From Mangrovimonas sp. ST2L15 (GTDB lineage Bacteria > Bacteroidota > Bacteroidia > Flavobacteriales > Flavobacteriaceae), in assembly GCF_001280515.1 (NCBI RefSeq), contig NZ_LBIQ01000030.1, positions 1,302,001 through 1,366,000 of the forward strand: a stretch of 64,000 nt of DNA. Direction: 5' to 3'. Shown piece after piece: positions 6,904-16,399 of this stretch. Positions within the stretch are counted from its first letter, which is position 1; every line of letters begins with the position of its first letter. The notes under the pieces were generated by a model, which had not been told where the DNA came from, did not search any database, and saw only the letters and a program-made list of their open reading frames with translations. A program made the position numbers and the translations under genes.

Positions 6904-7902
6904 ATGACTGAAGGGAACTTTGTTGATTATGTAAAGCTTCATGTGGCTTCTGGAAACGGAGGTAAAGGATCTGCACATTTACACCGTGAAAAATATATAG
7001 CCAAGGGTGGACCTGATGGAGGCGATGGTGGTCGTGGAGGTCACGTGATAATGAAAGGGAATAAAAACCTTTGGACGCTTTACAATTATAAATTTAAGCG
7101 TCACTTCAAGGCCGGTCATGGGGAACATGGGGGTAAGCAAAGAAGTACGGGGGCAGATGGAGAAGATATTTACATGGAAGTGCCTTTGGGAACGGTCATT
7201 CGTGATAAAGAAACCAATCAAATCCTTTTTGAAATTACCGACGACGGTGAAGAAAAAATCATCGCTCAAGGTGGTATGGGAGGTCGTGGAAACTGGCATT
7301 TTAAGAGTCCCACAAACCAAACACCTCGGTATGCACAACCAGGTATACCTGGTGAAGAAAAGGAGATTATTCTGGAACTTAAAGTTCTTGCCGATGTTGG
7401 TTTGGTAGGATTCCCTAATGCAGGAAAATCTACGTTGTTATCTGTGGTCACAGCTGCCAAACCTAAAATAGCAGATTATGAGTTTACAACCCTAAAACCT
7501 AATTTAGGTATTGTTAAACATAGAGATTATCAAACTTTTGTAATTGCAGATATCCCTGGTATTATTGAGGGAGCTGCAGAGGGTAAAGGCTTGGGGCATT
7601 ATTTCTTAAGACACATTGAGAGAAACTCGGTCTTGTTGTTTCTTATTCCAGCCGATGCCGGAGATATCAAGGAACAATATGACATTCTTTTGGATGAGTT
7701 GAGAAGATATAATCCCGAGATGTTGGATAAACAGCGTATGATTGCTATTTCCAAAAGTGATATGTTGGATGAAGAATTAAAGGCAGAGATGAAAACCGAA
7801 TTGGACGCTATCTTACCTATAGATTATATGTTTATTTCTTCGGTGGCACATCAAGGACTTCAAACTTTGAAAGATAAATTGTGGGGCATGTTGAATGACT
7901 AA
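6904..7902 (+). CDS. obgE: Obg family GTPase
   Basis: ObgE/CgtA (332 residues) is an essential GTPase of large ribosomal subunit assembly and stress signalling. The glycine-rich Obg fold occupies residues about 1-158 (repeated GGxGG stretches). The G domain follows, with G1 GFPNAGKS at 169-176, G3 DIPG near 216 and G4-like SKSD near 281. The variable C-terminal OCT domain is missing, a normal form in this phylum. It is downstream of hpt-adk on the same strand. A near-consensus -7 sequence (TTCATTTG) around 6862 could give it its own promoter. Confidence 0.97.
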   Translation: MTEGNFVDYVKLHVASGNGGKGSAHLHREKYIAKGGPDGGDGGRGGHVIMKGNKNLWTLYNYKFKRHFKAGHGEHGGKQRSTGADGEDIYMEVPLGTVIRDKETNQILFEITDDGEEKIIAQGGMGGRGNWHFKSPTNQTPRYAQPGIPGEEKEIILELKVLADVGLVGFPNAGKSTLLSVVTAAKPKIADYEFTTLKPNLGIVKHRDYQTFVIADIPGIIEGAAEGKGLGHYFLRHIERNSVLLFLIPADAGDIKEQYDILLDELRRYNPEMLDKQRMIAISKSDMLDEELKAEMKTELDAILPIDYMFISSVAHQGLQTLKDKLWGMLND

Positions 7903-7948
7903 AAGGCCCCTTCTTAATTTCTAATTTTATATCTTTAAAATAAAAGAT

Positions 7949-8470
7949 ATGAGAAAATTAAGTTTCCTTTTTCTATTGCTTTTTATGGGGTGCCACAGTA
8001 TTCAGGTTACGCATGACTACGATAGAAATATTGATTTTTCCAAATACAAAACATTTAACTATTACCCACAGATAAACTCTGGATTGAGTGAGTTGGATGA
8101 AAATAGGTTGTTGGATGCCATTGATGCTCATTTGACAAACAAAGGACTTACCTTATCAGAGAATGCCGAGTTGCTTATAAATATTAAAACTTCCGATTAT
8201 CATTCCATGCAGCAGAGCACTGTTGGATTGGGTCTGGGCGGTGGTGGAGGCCAGGTAGGCGGTGGTGTTTCGGTTGGCATTCCTTTAGGTCAGGATAAAA
8301 CAAACCGGGTGATACAAATAGATGTTTTAGATCAAAATGGGTTGATTTATCAAGCGATAATGGATTCCCCCTATTTTGATAAGGCTACACCAGATGAGCG
8401 CACCAAGCACATGCAAAATATTGTAGAGAAAGCCTTTGAAAAGTTTCCGCCTCCTCAGGAAGTTCGTTAA
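7949..8470 (+). CDS. DUF4136 domain lipoprotein
   Basis: This 173-residue protein starts with a lipoprotein signal peptide; the lipobox LFMGC gives a lipidated Cys15. The mature part matches the DUF4136 pattern: DFSKYKTFNYYP near the N-terminus, a predicted mixed alpha/beta fold, and a glycine-rich segment GLGLGGGGGQVGGG near residues 90-104 followed by a basic-polar C-terminus. Function of the family is unknown; it is envelope-located. A -7-like TATCTTTA lies just upstream. It may be cotranscribed with the DinB-like gene downstream. Confidence 0.85.
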   Translation: MRKLSFLFLLLFMGCHSIQVTHDYDRNIDFSKYKTFNYYPQINSGLSELDENRLLDAIDAHLTNKGLTLSENAELLINIKTSDYHSMQQSTVGLGLGGGGGQVGGGVSVGIPLGQDKTNRVIQIDVLDQNGLIYQAIMDSPYFDKATPDERTKHMQNIVEKAFEKFPPPQEVR

Positions 8471-8539
8471 GATGCTGTTAAGGCTATTTTGATTCCTCTT
8501 GGGTTGTTTTAACTTCGTTAGAAACCAATCCAAAAAATA

Positions 8540-9091
8540 ATGAAAAAAGCAATCCTTATTACTTTTCTATTAGTTTGTATCAATTTACAGGCCCAGTATA
8601 CCATTGAACCTCCCAAAGGATATTCCCATGATATAGGGAATATGATTGTCATGCTTGACAATTTAAAGGGTAGGGTTGAATATTTAGTGAAAGATTTAAA
8701 TCAGGAACAGACAGATTTTCTGTTGGACGATAATTCCAACCGAATCGGCGCACTCATTTATCATCTGGCCGCAACCGAAGCCCATTACCAAGTATTCACC
8801 TTTGAAAAGCGAGACTTTAATGAAGCTGAAAAGGAAAAATGGATGATGGCATTAAGCCTTGGGGATGAAGCTAGAGCAGAATTTCAAGGAAAACCCATTC
8901 AGTATTACATGGATTTATATGATGAAGTGCGAAACAAAACAAAGGAACTCATGAAAACCAAAGACGATAAATGGTTTTCAAAAACCAATAAAGGCATGTC
9001 CAATCATTGGGCTTGGTTTCATGTGATGGAGCATCAAGCCAACCATATGGGACAATTGGCCTATTTAACCAAAAGATTACCGAAAGAATAA
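8540..9091 (+). CDS. Secreted DinB-like (DUF664/DinB_2 type) four-helix protein
   Basis: The product (183 residues) has an N-terminal signal peptide ending at QAQ (about residue 19), then a DinB-like four-helix bundle. Candidate metal ligands are the His residues in IYHLAATEAHY and in the C-terminal block HVMEHQANHMGQL. The family includes metal-dependent thiol transferases and many proteins of unknown activity. Export makes a role in DNA repair unlikely. It is 16 bp from the downstream SDR gene and is probably in the same operon. Confidence 0.82.
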   Translation: MKKAILITFLLVCINLQAQYTIEPPKGYSHDIGNMIVMLDNLKGRVEYLVKDLNQEQTDFLLDDNSNRIGALIYHLAATEAHYQVFTFEKRDFNEAEKEKWMMALSLGDEARAEFQGKPIQYYMDLYDEVRNKTKELMKTKDDKWFSKTNKGMSNHWAWFHVMEHQANHMGQLAYLTKRLPKE

Positions 9092-9107
9092 TTTAAATAT
9101 CAAAAAA

Positions 9108-9824
9108 ATGGAAAATAAAGTAGCTTTAATCACAGGAGGCTCAAAAGGCATCGGATTTGGAATTGCACAGGCACTTTTAGAACAAGGAGTACATGTGGCA
9201 GTGACCAGTAGAAGCAGCGCTGCGGCTCATGATGCTGCTGGAAGATTAAATGCCCATAAAACAACTAAGGCCAAAGCAGTGGGATTAAAAGGAGATGTGA
9301 CTGATTTTAATTCCATTCAAGAGGCGGTCAAGGATGTGGTGAATGAATTTGGACACCTAGACATTGTCATTGCCAATGCCGGATTGGGACATTTTGCACC
9401 CATTGAAGATTTGACACTAGAACAATGGCAGGAAACTATCGATACCAACTTGACAGGCGCTTTTTATACACTTAAAGCGAGTGTGGATGCTCTAAAAAAC
9501 ACGGAAGGTTATTACATCACTATTTCCAGTTTGGCTGGGACTAATTTCTTCGCTAGCGGATCGGCTTATAATGCCAGTAAATTTGGTGTTACTGGGTTTA
9601 CCCAAGCAGCTATGTTGGATTTGAGAAAATATGGAATCAAGGTGAGTACCATCATGCCGGGGTCAGTATCGACTTATTTCAATGGTCATGAACCAAATGA
9701 CAGTGATTCCTGGAAAATCCAGATAGAAGACATCGGTGAGTTGGTGGTCGATTTAATTAAAATGAATCCCCGAACATTACCTAGTAAAATTGAGGTCAGG
9801 CCAAGTATGCCACCTTCCAAATAA
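9108..9824 (+). CDS. SDR family NAD(P)-dependent oxidoreductase
   Basis: This 238-residue protein is a classical short-chain dehydrogenase. The cofactor loop TGGSKGIGFG is near residues 10-19, the NAG motif near 92-94, and the catalytic residues are a Ser near 140, Tyr154 and Lys158 (YNASK). The substrate is not predictable; many relatives act as 3-oxoacyl-ACP reductases, but this gene is not near fatty-acid genes. The gene is the last of the rightward cluster and ends just before a bidirectional terminator shared with the convergent macroglobulin gene. Confidence 0.92.
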   Translation: MENKVALITGGSKGIGFGIAQALLEQGVHVAVTSRSSAAAHDAAGRLNAHKTTKAKAVGLKGDVTDFNSIQEAVKDVVNEFGHLDIVIANAGLGHFAPIEDLTLEQWQETIDTNLTGAFYTLKASVDALKNTEGYYITISSLAGTNFFASGSAYNASKFGVTGFTQAAMLDLRKYGIKVSTIMPGSVSTYFNGHEPNDSDSWKIQIEDIGELVVDLIKMNPRTLPSKIEVRPSMPPSK

Positions 9825-9827
9825 ATT

Positions 9828-9853
9828 AAAATCCCGCAATTGCGGGATTTTTT
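9828..9853. terminator. Bidirectional intrinsic terminator
   Basis: AAAATCCCGC (9828-9837) pairs with GCGGGATTTT (9842-9851) around AATT. T-rich tracts follow in both directions, fitting its place between convergent genes. Confidence 0.85.
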
Positions 9854-9857
9854 GTTT

Positions 9858-12800
9858 CTATTTTATGTGAATGCGTTGTCCTTCACTATGACTACTAAAC
9901 TCGGGGGCATACATACTTTGTATGGTGGTAATACCATTGCTCATTTCACCCGCATTATTGACTCTTAAATCATATTCAAAAACATAAACTCCTTTGGGTA
10001 AATAATCAAAAAAGAAATTGGTAGAGGCATCCTTGGTGCTTTCATAATATCCCAAGCCGTCTTGATACTTGTAGGCAGAAAGTACGTTGATAGGTTCCAG
10101 GCCTGCAGCGCGCATGTCTTTCATGTGTATAAACTCCATATCTCTGTCACTCTTTAATTCAATACGTACTCTCACTAAATCACCAACTTTTAAGGGGGTG
10201 TCGTTTGTTATTTCTGAAATCTTTTCACCTGTATTGGTATTGGTTTTTAAGAACAATTTCTTTTTTAAAGAAAGTGGCGATTCTGCAGAGGTAATCGCAT
10301 CCAGATCTTCAAAATACTGCCAGTATAAACTGCCCCATGCAATCCCGTTTCCTTTTTTGGTTAAGGTCACATCAGCTAACTCAGGTTGGATTTCTGTAGC
10401 ACTCCAAGATGTTTTGTAGTACCCAGTACCAGCTTCCACCTTGACGTTTTCTAATTTAGCAGGTTCAATCTTTTGATTACCAACCAGAATCTCCACAGCA
10501 TCGGTGACGCTTAGCCAATCACTACCTTGAAGCAACAAAGCATACACCGCTTCGGTAGTAGCTTTGGTAGTTTTCCATTGATTGGTTTGCTTGTTTTTCA
10601 ATAACCAGATTTTAAGGTTGTCAACCGTTTCCATATCATTTTCAATTTCAGAAAATGCTTCAATCATTAGGGCTTGGGTTTCAATAGGCGCTTGATACCA
10701 ATACCAAGAAGCCACATTGTCCTTCCAGTACATACCCAATTCGTCATTGGTGATACTGGTTTCTTTCAAGGATTTCAGGATCTTATTAGCAGTTACTGAA
10801 TCTAGATTTCTAAAGGCAACCAAAGCTATCATGCCTTTGGCATATAAGGATTTGGAGGTCCAATAGGCCTTCGTCTGATTCATGTAGTAGCTCTTGATGG
10901 TGGCCACTTCCTTTGAAAGTTCAACCTCAGGATAGAAACTACGCATATATAAATATTGAATCTGACTGTAACTTAAATGGTCTTTCGATAGATCTACATC
11001 TTTACGGTATTTGGTCAAATCCTTGTATTCCTGAACAAATTCTTGATCTAGATAATTCAGAGCTTTTCTAATCATTTCGGTGTCACCCTGAGCTTGTCCA
11101 AGTTTGTCTGTAGTGACTCCCAATTGTCCTAAATGCCCAAATCCAGTTATAATATGTTGCGTGATGAAACGGTTAGGTTTTCCACCGTTGAACCAAGCCC
11201 AAGCTCCTGAACCCATTTGGTTTTGCTCCAGTTTTTTCAAGCTGTTTTGCAGCTCATTGGTCATTTTGTTCATGTCAAATAACATAGCGATACGTTTCTT
11301 TTGTTCGGTTTCGCTTTGAGCATCACGCAGCCAAGGGGTTTCCTGTATCAACAGACTTTTCAATTCCTCGTTTTTCTCCAAATTGCTTAAGAGAGCATCA
11401 GAGTTTCGCCATTGATCAAAAACCTCTTTAATTCTAGGATTGCTGTTAGGAATGTGACTTGCCAAGGCATTGGCATAATACCTACTAAAGTTTTGCTCAT
11501 TACATTCATACGGATATTCCATCAAATACGGTAACGCTTGTACGGCATACCATGCCGGATTGGAGGTGATTTCCAAAGTCAGTTTGTGGTGTTTTAAAGT
11601 GGCTGAGGTGTTGGTTTTTAATTTGTCCAACGTAAACGTTCTGGTCTCATTGCTTTTAATCCACATGGGTAAGGTTTCGGTAACCAACATTCTATTGGAA
11701 AGCACAGGTAGAGCATTTTGCTCGCCATCGCTAAACTCCCCAGCTTGTGCCACAATTTTATATTGAAGTGCATCTACATGATCAGGAATATGAAGGTTCC
11801 AAGTGACTTGGGTGTTCCCTTGTTTTTCTACAGAGAAAGGTAGTATCCCTTGATTGTCATCCTGAGCTTGTCGAAGGAATAGTAACTCATTGGTAATATC
11901 CTTTCCAGTGGTAGCATCTTGCAGTTGCAACATGGCATTACCGCTTAAAGCCTTGTCTGAAAGATTGGAAATTTTGGTACTGATGGTAATGGCATCACCT
12001 TGTCTTAAAAACCGAGGCACGTTGGGCAACACCATTAATTCTTTTTGGGTCAGGGTGTTTAATTGGGTGACTTGACTTTCCAATGTTTTGGTATGTGCCA
12101 ACAGTTGCAGTTTCCATTGGGTCAAGGCTTCTGGCGTGGTAAAACTAAAGCTTACGTTCCCGTCTTGATCGGTTTGCAATTGCGGAAAGAAAAAGGCCAT
12201 TTCTTGCAGGTTTTTTCTAGCTTGGATGTTTTCCAAATGCTTTTTGAATTCCAAAGCTTTCTGCGTTTCAAAATTAAACTCTAAAGAATCTGATAAGGTC
12301 ATATTAACATATCCTATTCCCGATGCATTTTGAGGAGTCCATATAATGTTATTATCCATGAAATCTTGTTCTAAATCTTCTGACTTTACAACTTGGTATG
12401 AGGTAGTAATTTCATCCTTTTTTCTCTTGACTCCAAAAGCACTAATAACAACTTCATCAATTGCACTCTGGTCAGGTAGCATAGATAAATACAGAAAATT
12501 GTCATTCTTAATTTTATAATTCAAGCTGCTATAGCCTACAAAACTGAAAATAAGTTGGTCATTATTATCTACTTGAATTAAGAAGTTGCCATCAAAATCT
12601 GTTTGGGTTCCATTATTAGTACCCTTAACCACCACATTTACTCCTGGTAATGGAGATCCGTATTCATCTGATACTATTCCAGAAACAAAGCCTTTATCAA
12701 TACTGGAATCATATTTGCTTTTCAATTCCTTAATTCGTATTTGACTGAGGTAGTTATTGTTGAGCCTCTTGTTTGTTAAATGCAACCCAAACCAATTTAA

Positions 12801-15800
12801 ACCATCATAACTTTGATGAGGGTAACTTAACGGCTGTCGAGACTGATTAAAAACCCGAAAACCGCTACTCCCAAAACTTTGTCCAGAACCTCTATGGCCT
12901 CGACTGGAGTAAATAGGTTCATACAACGGATCAAAACGCCAATCATGGGTTTTAAATTGATCTAAAGAGGCATCATACATGCTGGCTAACAACTCGGCAC
13001 TAACTTGTTCCCCTTTCGGTCCTTTAATAGTAAAACTCCAAGTTTCTTCACTTCCCGGTTGCAGCTTATCTCTGAAGGTTTTAGTCTCAATCTGTAAATC
13101 GCTACTCGGATAAGGCACTTGAATGGTTTGGCTCCCGCTTTGAAAACCGTTGGCAAAGGCAAAACTGTAGTGGATGGCAAAACCGCCCAAATCTTTTTCG
13201 GTGATGGGAATTTCGAATGAAACCATGTTGTTATTCAATGTCAAAAGTTTGGTCTCTACAATTTGGTGGTTCTTCTCAATATCTATGGTCACAGTGATGT
13301 TCTCAGCAGCAGATCCTACCGAAATGACGGCCTGTTCACTTACTTGATAGCGATCCTTATCTGTATGGAATTGGAATAGTTGGTGGTCTGCCAGCGTTTT
13401 GTCTTTGGGACTAAACACCGTGATTTGCTGTTCAGCTTTAACCACTTGATCAAAGCGGTCCTTGGTTTCAAAAAAGATTTTATACAAACCAGATTCCCAG
13501 GATTTCATATGTCCCAAAATCACCTCTTTAGAATCCTTAGTGTTGACAGCTATGTCTTTGACCAAAGTCCCAAATTTCCAAGTGTTGACATCGTTTTCAT
13601 CTTGGTAGGCTTCATGGGGAAAATGTGTTTTAAATTCGGCTTGGGTCATCAAAGGATAATCGGGAGCTGACCAAGGACGATCTCTCAAAACTTGCTCAGG
13701 AGCCTGTAGTTTATAAATTTTTAAAGACCCTTCAGTAGGTACAAATGCCCCATTTAAGTTGTTGGTGATTAGAGTCAATGCCTCTTTTTTGTTGGTTTTA
13801 TCCCATTTGTTCGGAGCTTGGATACTTGCTGTCAAAGCATGATAACCCACATTTACCGTTGTGGTAGCCGAACGGGTTTCTCCATTGATGTCCGTTACAT
13901 CTGCTGTAACCTCATATTGAAAGGTGGGTTGACCTTCCTTGCTCACCGCGGTGTCCGGAAGCGCCTTAAATACCACTTCAAACTCACCTTGAGCATTGGT
14001 GGTAGTTTCCCCATGGGCGATTTCTTGGGGCTCACTGTAATAGGCGCGAGGATTCCATCGGTACCAAATAGGGTATTGCACTTGTCGAACCACCCGATAG
14101 GTCACCTTGGCATCGGTAATGTTGCTACCAGCAAAGGCAAGGGCCGTTCCATGGACAGTAACTGAATCATTCAGGCGAAAGGTATCAGTGATAGGCGTAA
14201 ATTTGGTTTCAAACTTGGGACGTTTGTATTCTTCAACCGAAAAGTAATATTCGACATCCAAATCATTACCATCACCATGAAAATTGATGTTGTATTGTCC
14301 ATTTAGACCGGAGCTAGGTAATATAAACTCCCCAGCAACAGAACCATATTCGTTACTTTTTAATTCCAATTCAGCAACTTCATCATCGTTCACGTTATAC
14401 ACATCCACATAAAACAATTGATTGGGAATGACTTCAGACTTTCCTTTGACTGTTTTCATGGCAATGGCCTTAAAATAAACCGTTTGCCCAGGGCGGTAAA
14501 TACTCCTATCTGTAAACACAAAACCTTTGTAATCCGCATCGGTTTCAGAACGATTGTAGTGTTGACTAATGTAATGATTCCCAAAGTGGGCTCGGTCTTT
14601 TCCATAGGTCACTTCCATGGTTATGTTCCTCCAATACTCATTGGGTTTTTGAATTTGGATCATTCCTTTTGAGTCCGAAGTAAACGATTTGGTAATATAA
14701 GAGCCATTGTAGTTCTTTTGATAGCTTAATACCACTTTGGCCTTAGCAATAGGTGCTCCATTGGTTCGATTAATGACTTGATAGTATTGATTCAACTCAT
14801 CAGAAGTTTCAGTAATGGCCAAGTTGGTCACTTGAAAGGTCTGGGCAGCAAAGGTGTTTGCTTCATTATTAACCAGAGCTACCATAAGGTACCTGCCGTT
14901 GTCCAATTGAGGCACCAATACTTCTGTGCTGTGAGACTGGTAATCACCCTCATCTTTTAGAGTGGTTTCCCAAACATGGCTAGCCGTCAACTTTTTAATG
15001 AATTCCCATTGCAAGTCTTCCCTATGGTTTTCTTGGTAGGTCTTGTATTGTTTTTCGGTAAATTTAAACACCTTAAGTTCTAAAGCTTGGATGTTTTTAT
15101 AAATTACCAGAACTTTACTGTGCTGTTGAATGGGAAGATGGCTTTCTGTCATTAAGTTTAAACTTTCTCTGGAGATATAACTTTGAAGCACCTCACATTT
15201 TTCAGCGCCTATACTTTCAGGGAAATTTTTAATAAGTTGCTCACACAAGTCAAAAGCTTTTTTGACTTTCCAACGGTTCTCTTCTTGGGTACGAGGTTGG
15301 TAACCTTGTCCTTGATAATAATATTGCTGAGCCTCCTCAAAACCATAAAGGGTACTCACCGCTTGACCAGAATAAGTGTCTTGACTTTCCTTTAAAGTAC
15401 GAATCAGGATGTCCTGTTTGTCGGGGAAACTGGCATAGCTTTCTACAAAGTTGAGACGCTCAATATCAACCTCTACTAGTGCATCTGCTTGGGTGTCGGT
15501 TTGATGAAATTGAATCAAATCCTGATACAACTTCAAGGCTTGAAATGGTAGAGAAGTAGAATCAGTCGAAGTGATGTTTAAGCTTGAAAATTCATCAGCA
15601 GGACATAAAAATCGGTCGTTGTCAATCTCAAAAGCTTCAGTTGGTTTGGTGATGCTACTCTCATCGGTCTTATAAAATTCCAAAGCATTATGTGCCAACA
15701 AATCGTAAAGGGTTGGTCTATAAATTTTAGAATCCTTTTGTTCGGTAAGTAGTAGCTTAAAGGTTTCAATAGGTGTTTCTTTAAGAATATCTGCGGGTTC

Positions 15801-16274
15801 CAGAGATGCTTGATAGTGCTTTTGTATTTCTTTAAAAAGCGTGTTTAAATCCCACGTTCTGAAATCCACCGAATCTACTTTCTGTGTGGTTTCAGTGCGG
15901 TTGTATATCTTCCAGCGGTTTTGCTGAAAGTATTGCCAATACATCGTGGCTAGCATATTTTCCAACAGATTTTTGGTAGGGGCTTCTGCTTGGTGTATTT
16001 CGGTTTTGAAATCTTGAATCACTTTTAATTGAGCGTCTTCTTCCAGAATCAAGGCAAACTTGCTTTTGTAAATAAGGGTCTTGATTTCCTGCGGCTTGTT
16101 ACCTTCCTTTTTCGCTAAAGTGGCAATATCATTAACAACTTCCAGGGCAGATTTGGGCAAATTGTCCAGTTCGTAGCTTTCTACCTGTTTCCAAAGTTTA
16201 GGATAGGGATCGGTTTGGGAAAAACCAGTTAGGGTCATAAGACTTATTAAGAAGGTGATGGCAAGTGGTTTCAT
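9858..16274 (-). CDS. Alpha-2-macroglobulin family protein with inserted SusC-like module
   Basis: This very large secreted protein (2138 residues) has a signal peptide ending at FSQ (about residue 20) and the arrangement of a bacterial alpha-2-macroglobulin: an N-terminal helical/MG region, MG2-type domains (VFTDRSIYRPGQTVYFKA near residue 585), and a C-terminal thioester and helical domain. The thioester motif CNEQ is present, with Cys1591. Such proteins are thought to trap proteases in the periplasm or at the surface. Residues about 1190-1300 are unlike the family: a carboxypeptidase-regulatory-like domain plus the start of a SusC plug region, closely resembling the SusC at 30715-33798. 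Two REP-like repeat copies are read through as coding sequence (11081-11102 and 11855-11878). The usual partner pbpC is not adjacent. No lipobox is visible, so the protein may be soluble. Confidence 0.92.
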   Translation of the reverse strand: MKPLAITFLISLMTLTGFSQTDPYPKLWKQVESYELDNLPKSALEVVNDIATLAKKEGNKPQEIKTLIYKSKFALILEEDAQLKVIQDFKTEIHQAEAPTKNLLENMLATMYWQYFQQNRWKIYNRTETTQKVDSVDFRTWDLNTLFKEIQKHYQASLEPADILKETPIETFKLLLTEQKDSKIYRPTLYDLLAHNALEFYKTDESSITKPTEAFEIDNDRFLCPADEFSSLNITSTDSTSLPFQALKLYQDLIQFHQTDTQADALVEVDIERLNFVESYASFPDKQDILIRTLKESQDTYSGQAVSTLYGFEEAQQYYYQGQGYQPRTQEENRWKVKKAFDLCEQLIKNFPESIGAEKCEVLQSYISRESLNLMTESHLPIQQHSKVLVIYKNIQALELKVFKFTEKQYKTYQENHREDLQWEFIKKLTASHVWETTLKDEGDYQSHSTEVLVPQLDNGRYLMVALVNNEANTFAAQTFQVTNLAITETSDELNQYYQVINRTNGAPIAKAKVVLSYQKNYNGSYITKSFTSDSKGMIQIQKPNEYWRNITMEVTYGKDRAHFGNHYISQHYNRSETDADYKGFVFTDRSIYRPGQTVYFKAIAMKTVKGKSEVIPNQLFYVDVYNVNDDEVAELELKSNEYGSVAGEFILPSSGLNGQYNINFHGDGNDLDVEYYFSVEEYKRPKFETKFTPITDTFRLNDSVTVHGTALAFAGSNITDAKVTYRVVRQVQYPIWYRWNPRAYYSEPQEIAHGETTTNAQGEFEVVFKALPDTAVSKEGQPTFQYEVTADVTDINGETRSATTTVNVGYHALTASIQAPNKWDKTNKKEALTLITNNLNGAFVPTEGSLKIYKLQAPEQVLRDRPWSAPDYPLMTQAEFKTHFPHEAYQDENDVNTWKFGTLVKDIAVNTKDSKEVILGHMKSWESGLYKIFFETKDRFDQVVKAEQQITVFSPKDKTLADHQLFQFHTDKDRYQVSEQAVISVGSAAENITVTIDIEKNHQIVETKLLTLNNNMVSFEIPITEKDLGGFAIHYSFAFANGFQSGSQTIQVPYPSSDLQIETKTFRDKLQPGSEETWSFTIKGPKGEQVSAELLASMYDASLDQFKTHDWRFDPLYEPIYSSRGHRGSGQSFGSSGFRVFNQSRQPLSYPHQSYDGLNWFGLHLTNKRLNNNYLSQIRIKELKSKYDSSIDKGFVSGIVSDEYGSPLPGVNVVVKGTNNGTQTDFDGNFLIQVDNNDQLIFSFVGYSSLNYKIKNDNFLYLSMLPDQSAIDEVVISAFGVKRKKDEITTSYQVVKSEDLEQDFMDNNIIWTPQNASGIGYVNMTLSDSLEFNFETQKALEFKKHLENIQARKNLQEMAFFFPQLQTDQDGNVSFSFTTPEALTQWKLQLLAHTKTLESQVTQLNTLTQKELMVLPNVPRFLRQGDAITISTKISNLSDKALSGNAMLQLQDATTGKDITNELLFLRQAQDDNQGILPFSVEKQGNTQVTWNLHIPDHVDALQYKIVAQAGEFSDGEQNALPVLSNRMLVTETLPMWIKSNETRTFTLDKLKTNTSATLKHHKLTLEITSNPAWYAVQALPYLMEYPYECNEQNFSRYYANALASHIPNSNPRIKEVFDQWRNSDALLSNLEKNEELKSLLIQETPWLRDAQSETEQKKRIAMLFDMNKMTNELQNSLKKLEQNQMGSGAWAWFNGGKPNRFITQHIITGFGHLGQLGVTTDKLGQAQGDTEMIRKALNYLDQEFVQEYKDLTKYRKDVDLSKDHLSYSQIQYLYMRSFYPEVELSKEVATIKSYYMNQTKAYWTSKSLYAKGMIALVAFRNLDSVTANKILKSLKETSITNDELGMYWKDNVASWYWYQAPIETQALMIEAFSEIENDMETVDNLKIWLLKNKQTNQWKTTKATTEAVYALLLQGSDWLSVTDAVEILVGNQKIEPAKLENVKVEAGTGYYKTSWSATEIQPELADVTLTKKGNGIAWGSLYWQYFEDLDAITSAESPLSLKKKLFLKTNTNTGEKISEITNDTPLKVGDLVRVRIELKSDRDMEFIHMKDMRAAGLEPINVLSAYKYQDGLGYYESTKDASTNFFFDYLPKGVYVFEYDLRVNNAGEMSNGITTIQSMYAPEFSSHSEGQRIHIK
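11081..11102 (-). repeat. REP-like repeat within the macroglobulin gene (copy 1)
   Basis: This stretch matches the copy at 11855-11876 at 20 of 22 positions, sharing the core CTGAGCTTGTC. On the minus strand it is read as DKLGQAQGDTE. The element resembles a repeat I recall as widespread in flavobacterial genomes; copy number here cannot be counted. Confidence 0.55.
11855..11878 (-). repeat. REP-like repeat within the macroglobulin gene (copy 2)
   Basis: This copy contains the core ATCCTGAGCTTGTCGAAGGA, the form I recall as a common flavobacterial REP-like sequence. It is translated in frame as FLRQAQDDN between two ordinary macroglobulin segments, so it neither shifts the frame nor adds a stop codon. 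Confidence 0.6.
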
Positions 16275-16387
16275 GTAATATATTTTCTACAAAATACAGT
16301 TCAAAAGTTGTACCAAAAAATAGATATTGAGGCAACTACGTGTTCTGTTGAGTTAAAGTAGGTATTTACCAAGTCAAAAAGAAAAAT

Positions 16388-16395
16388 TACCTTTG
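16388..16395 (+). promoter_or_regulatory. -7 box of the TPR protein gene
   Basis: TACCTTTG is a perfect TAnnTTTG match ending 4 bp before the ATG at 16400, implying a leaderless transcript. No TTG is found at the normal -33 distance. Confidence 0.4.
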
Positions 16396-16399
16396 GAAT

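Noticed and set aside
6979-7338. Open frame on the minus strand inside obgE
   Set aside because: obgE is intact and family-typical in the opposite frame; the shadow arises from its codon composition.
12370-12720. Assembly error joining a SusC gene and the macroglobulin
   Set aside because: The module is in frame, its residues differ from the SusC in this window, and macroglobulin sequence continues on both sides.
13818-14165. Open frames on the + strand within the macroglobulin gene
   Set aside because: Several such frames exist, none with signal peptide or domain features; the minus-strand gene accounts for the region.
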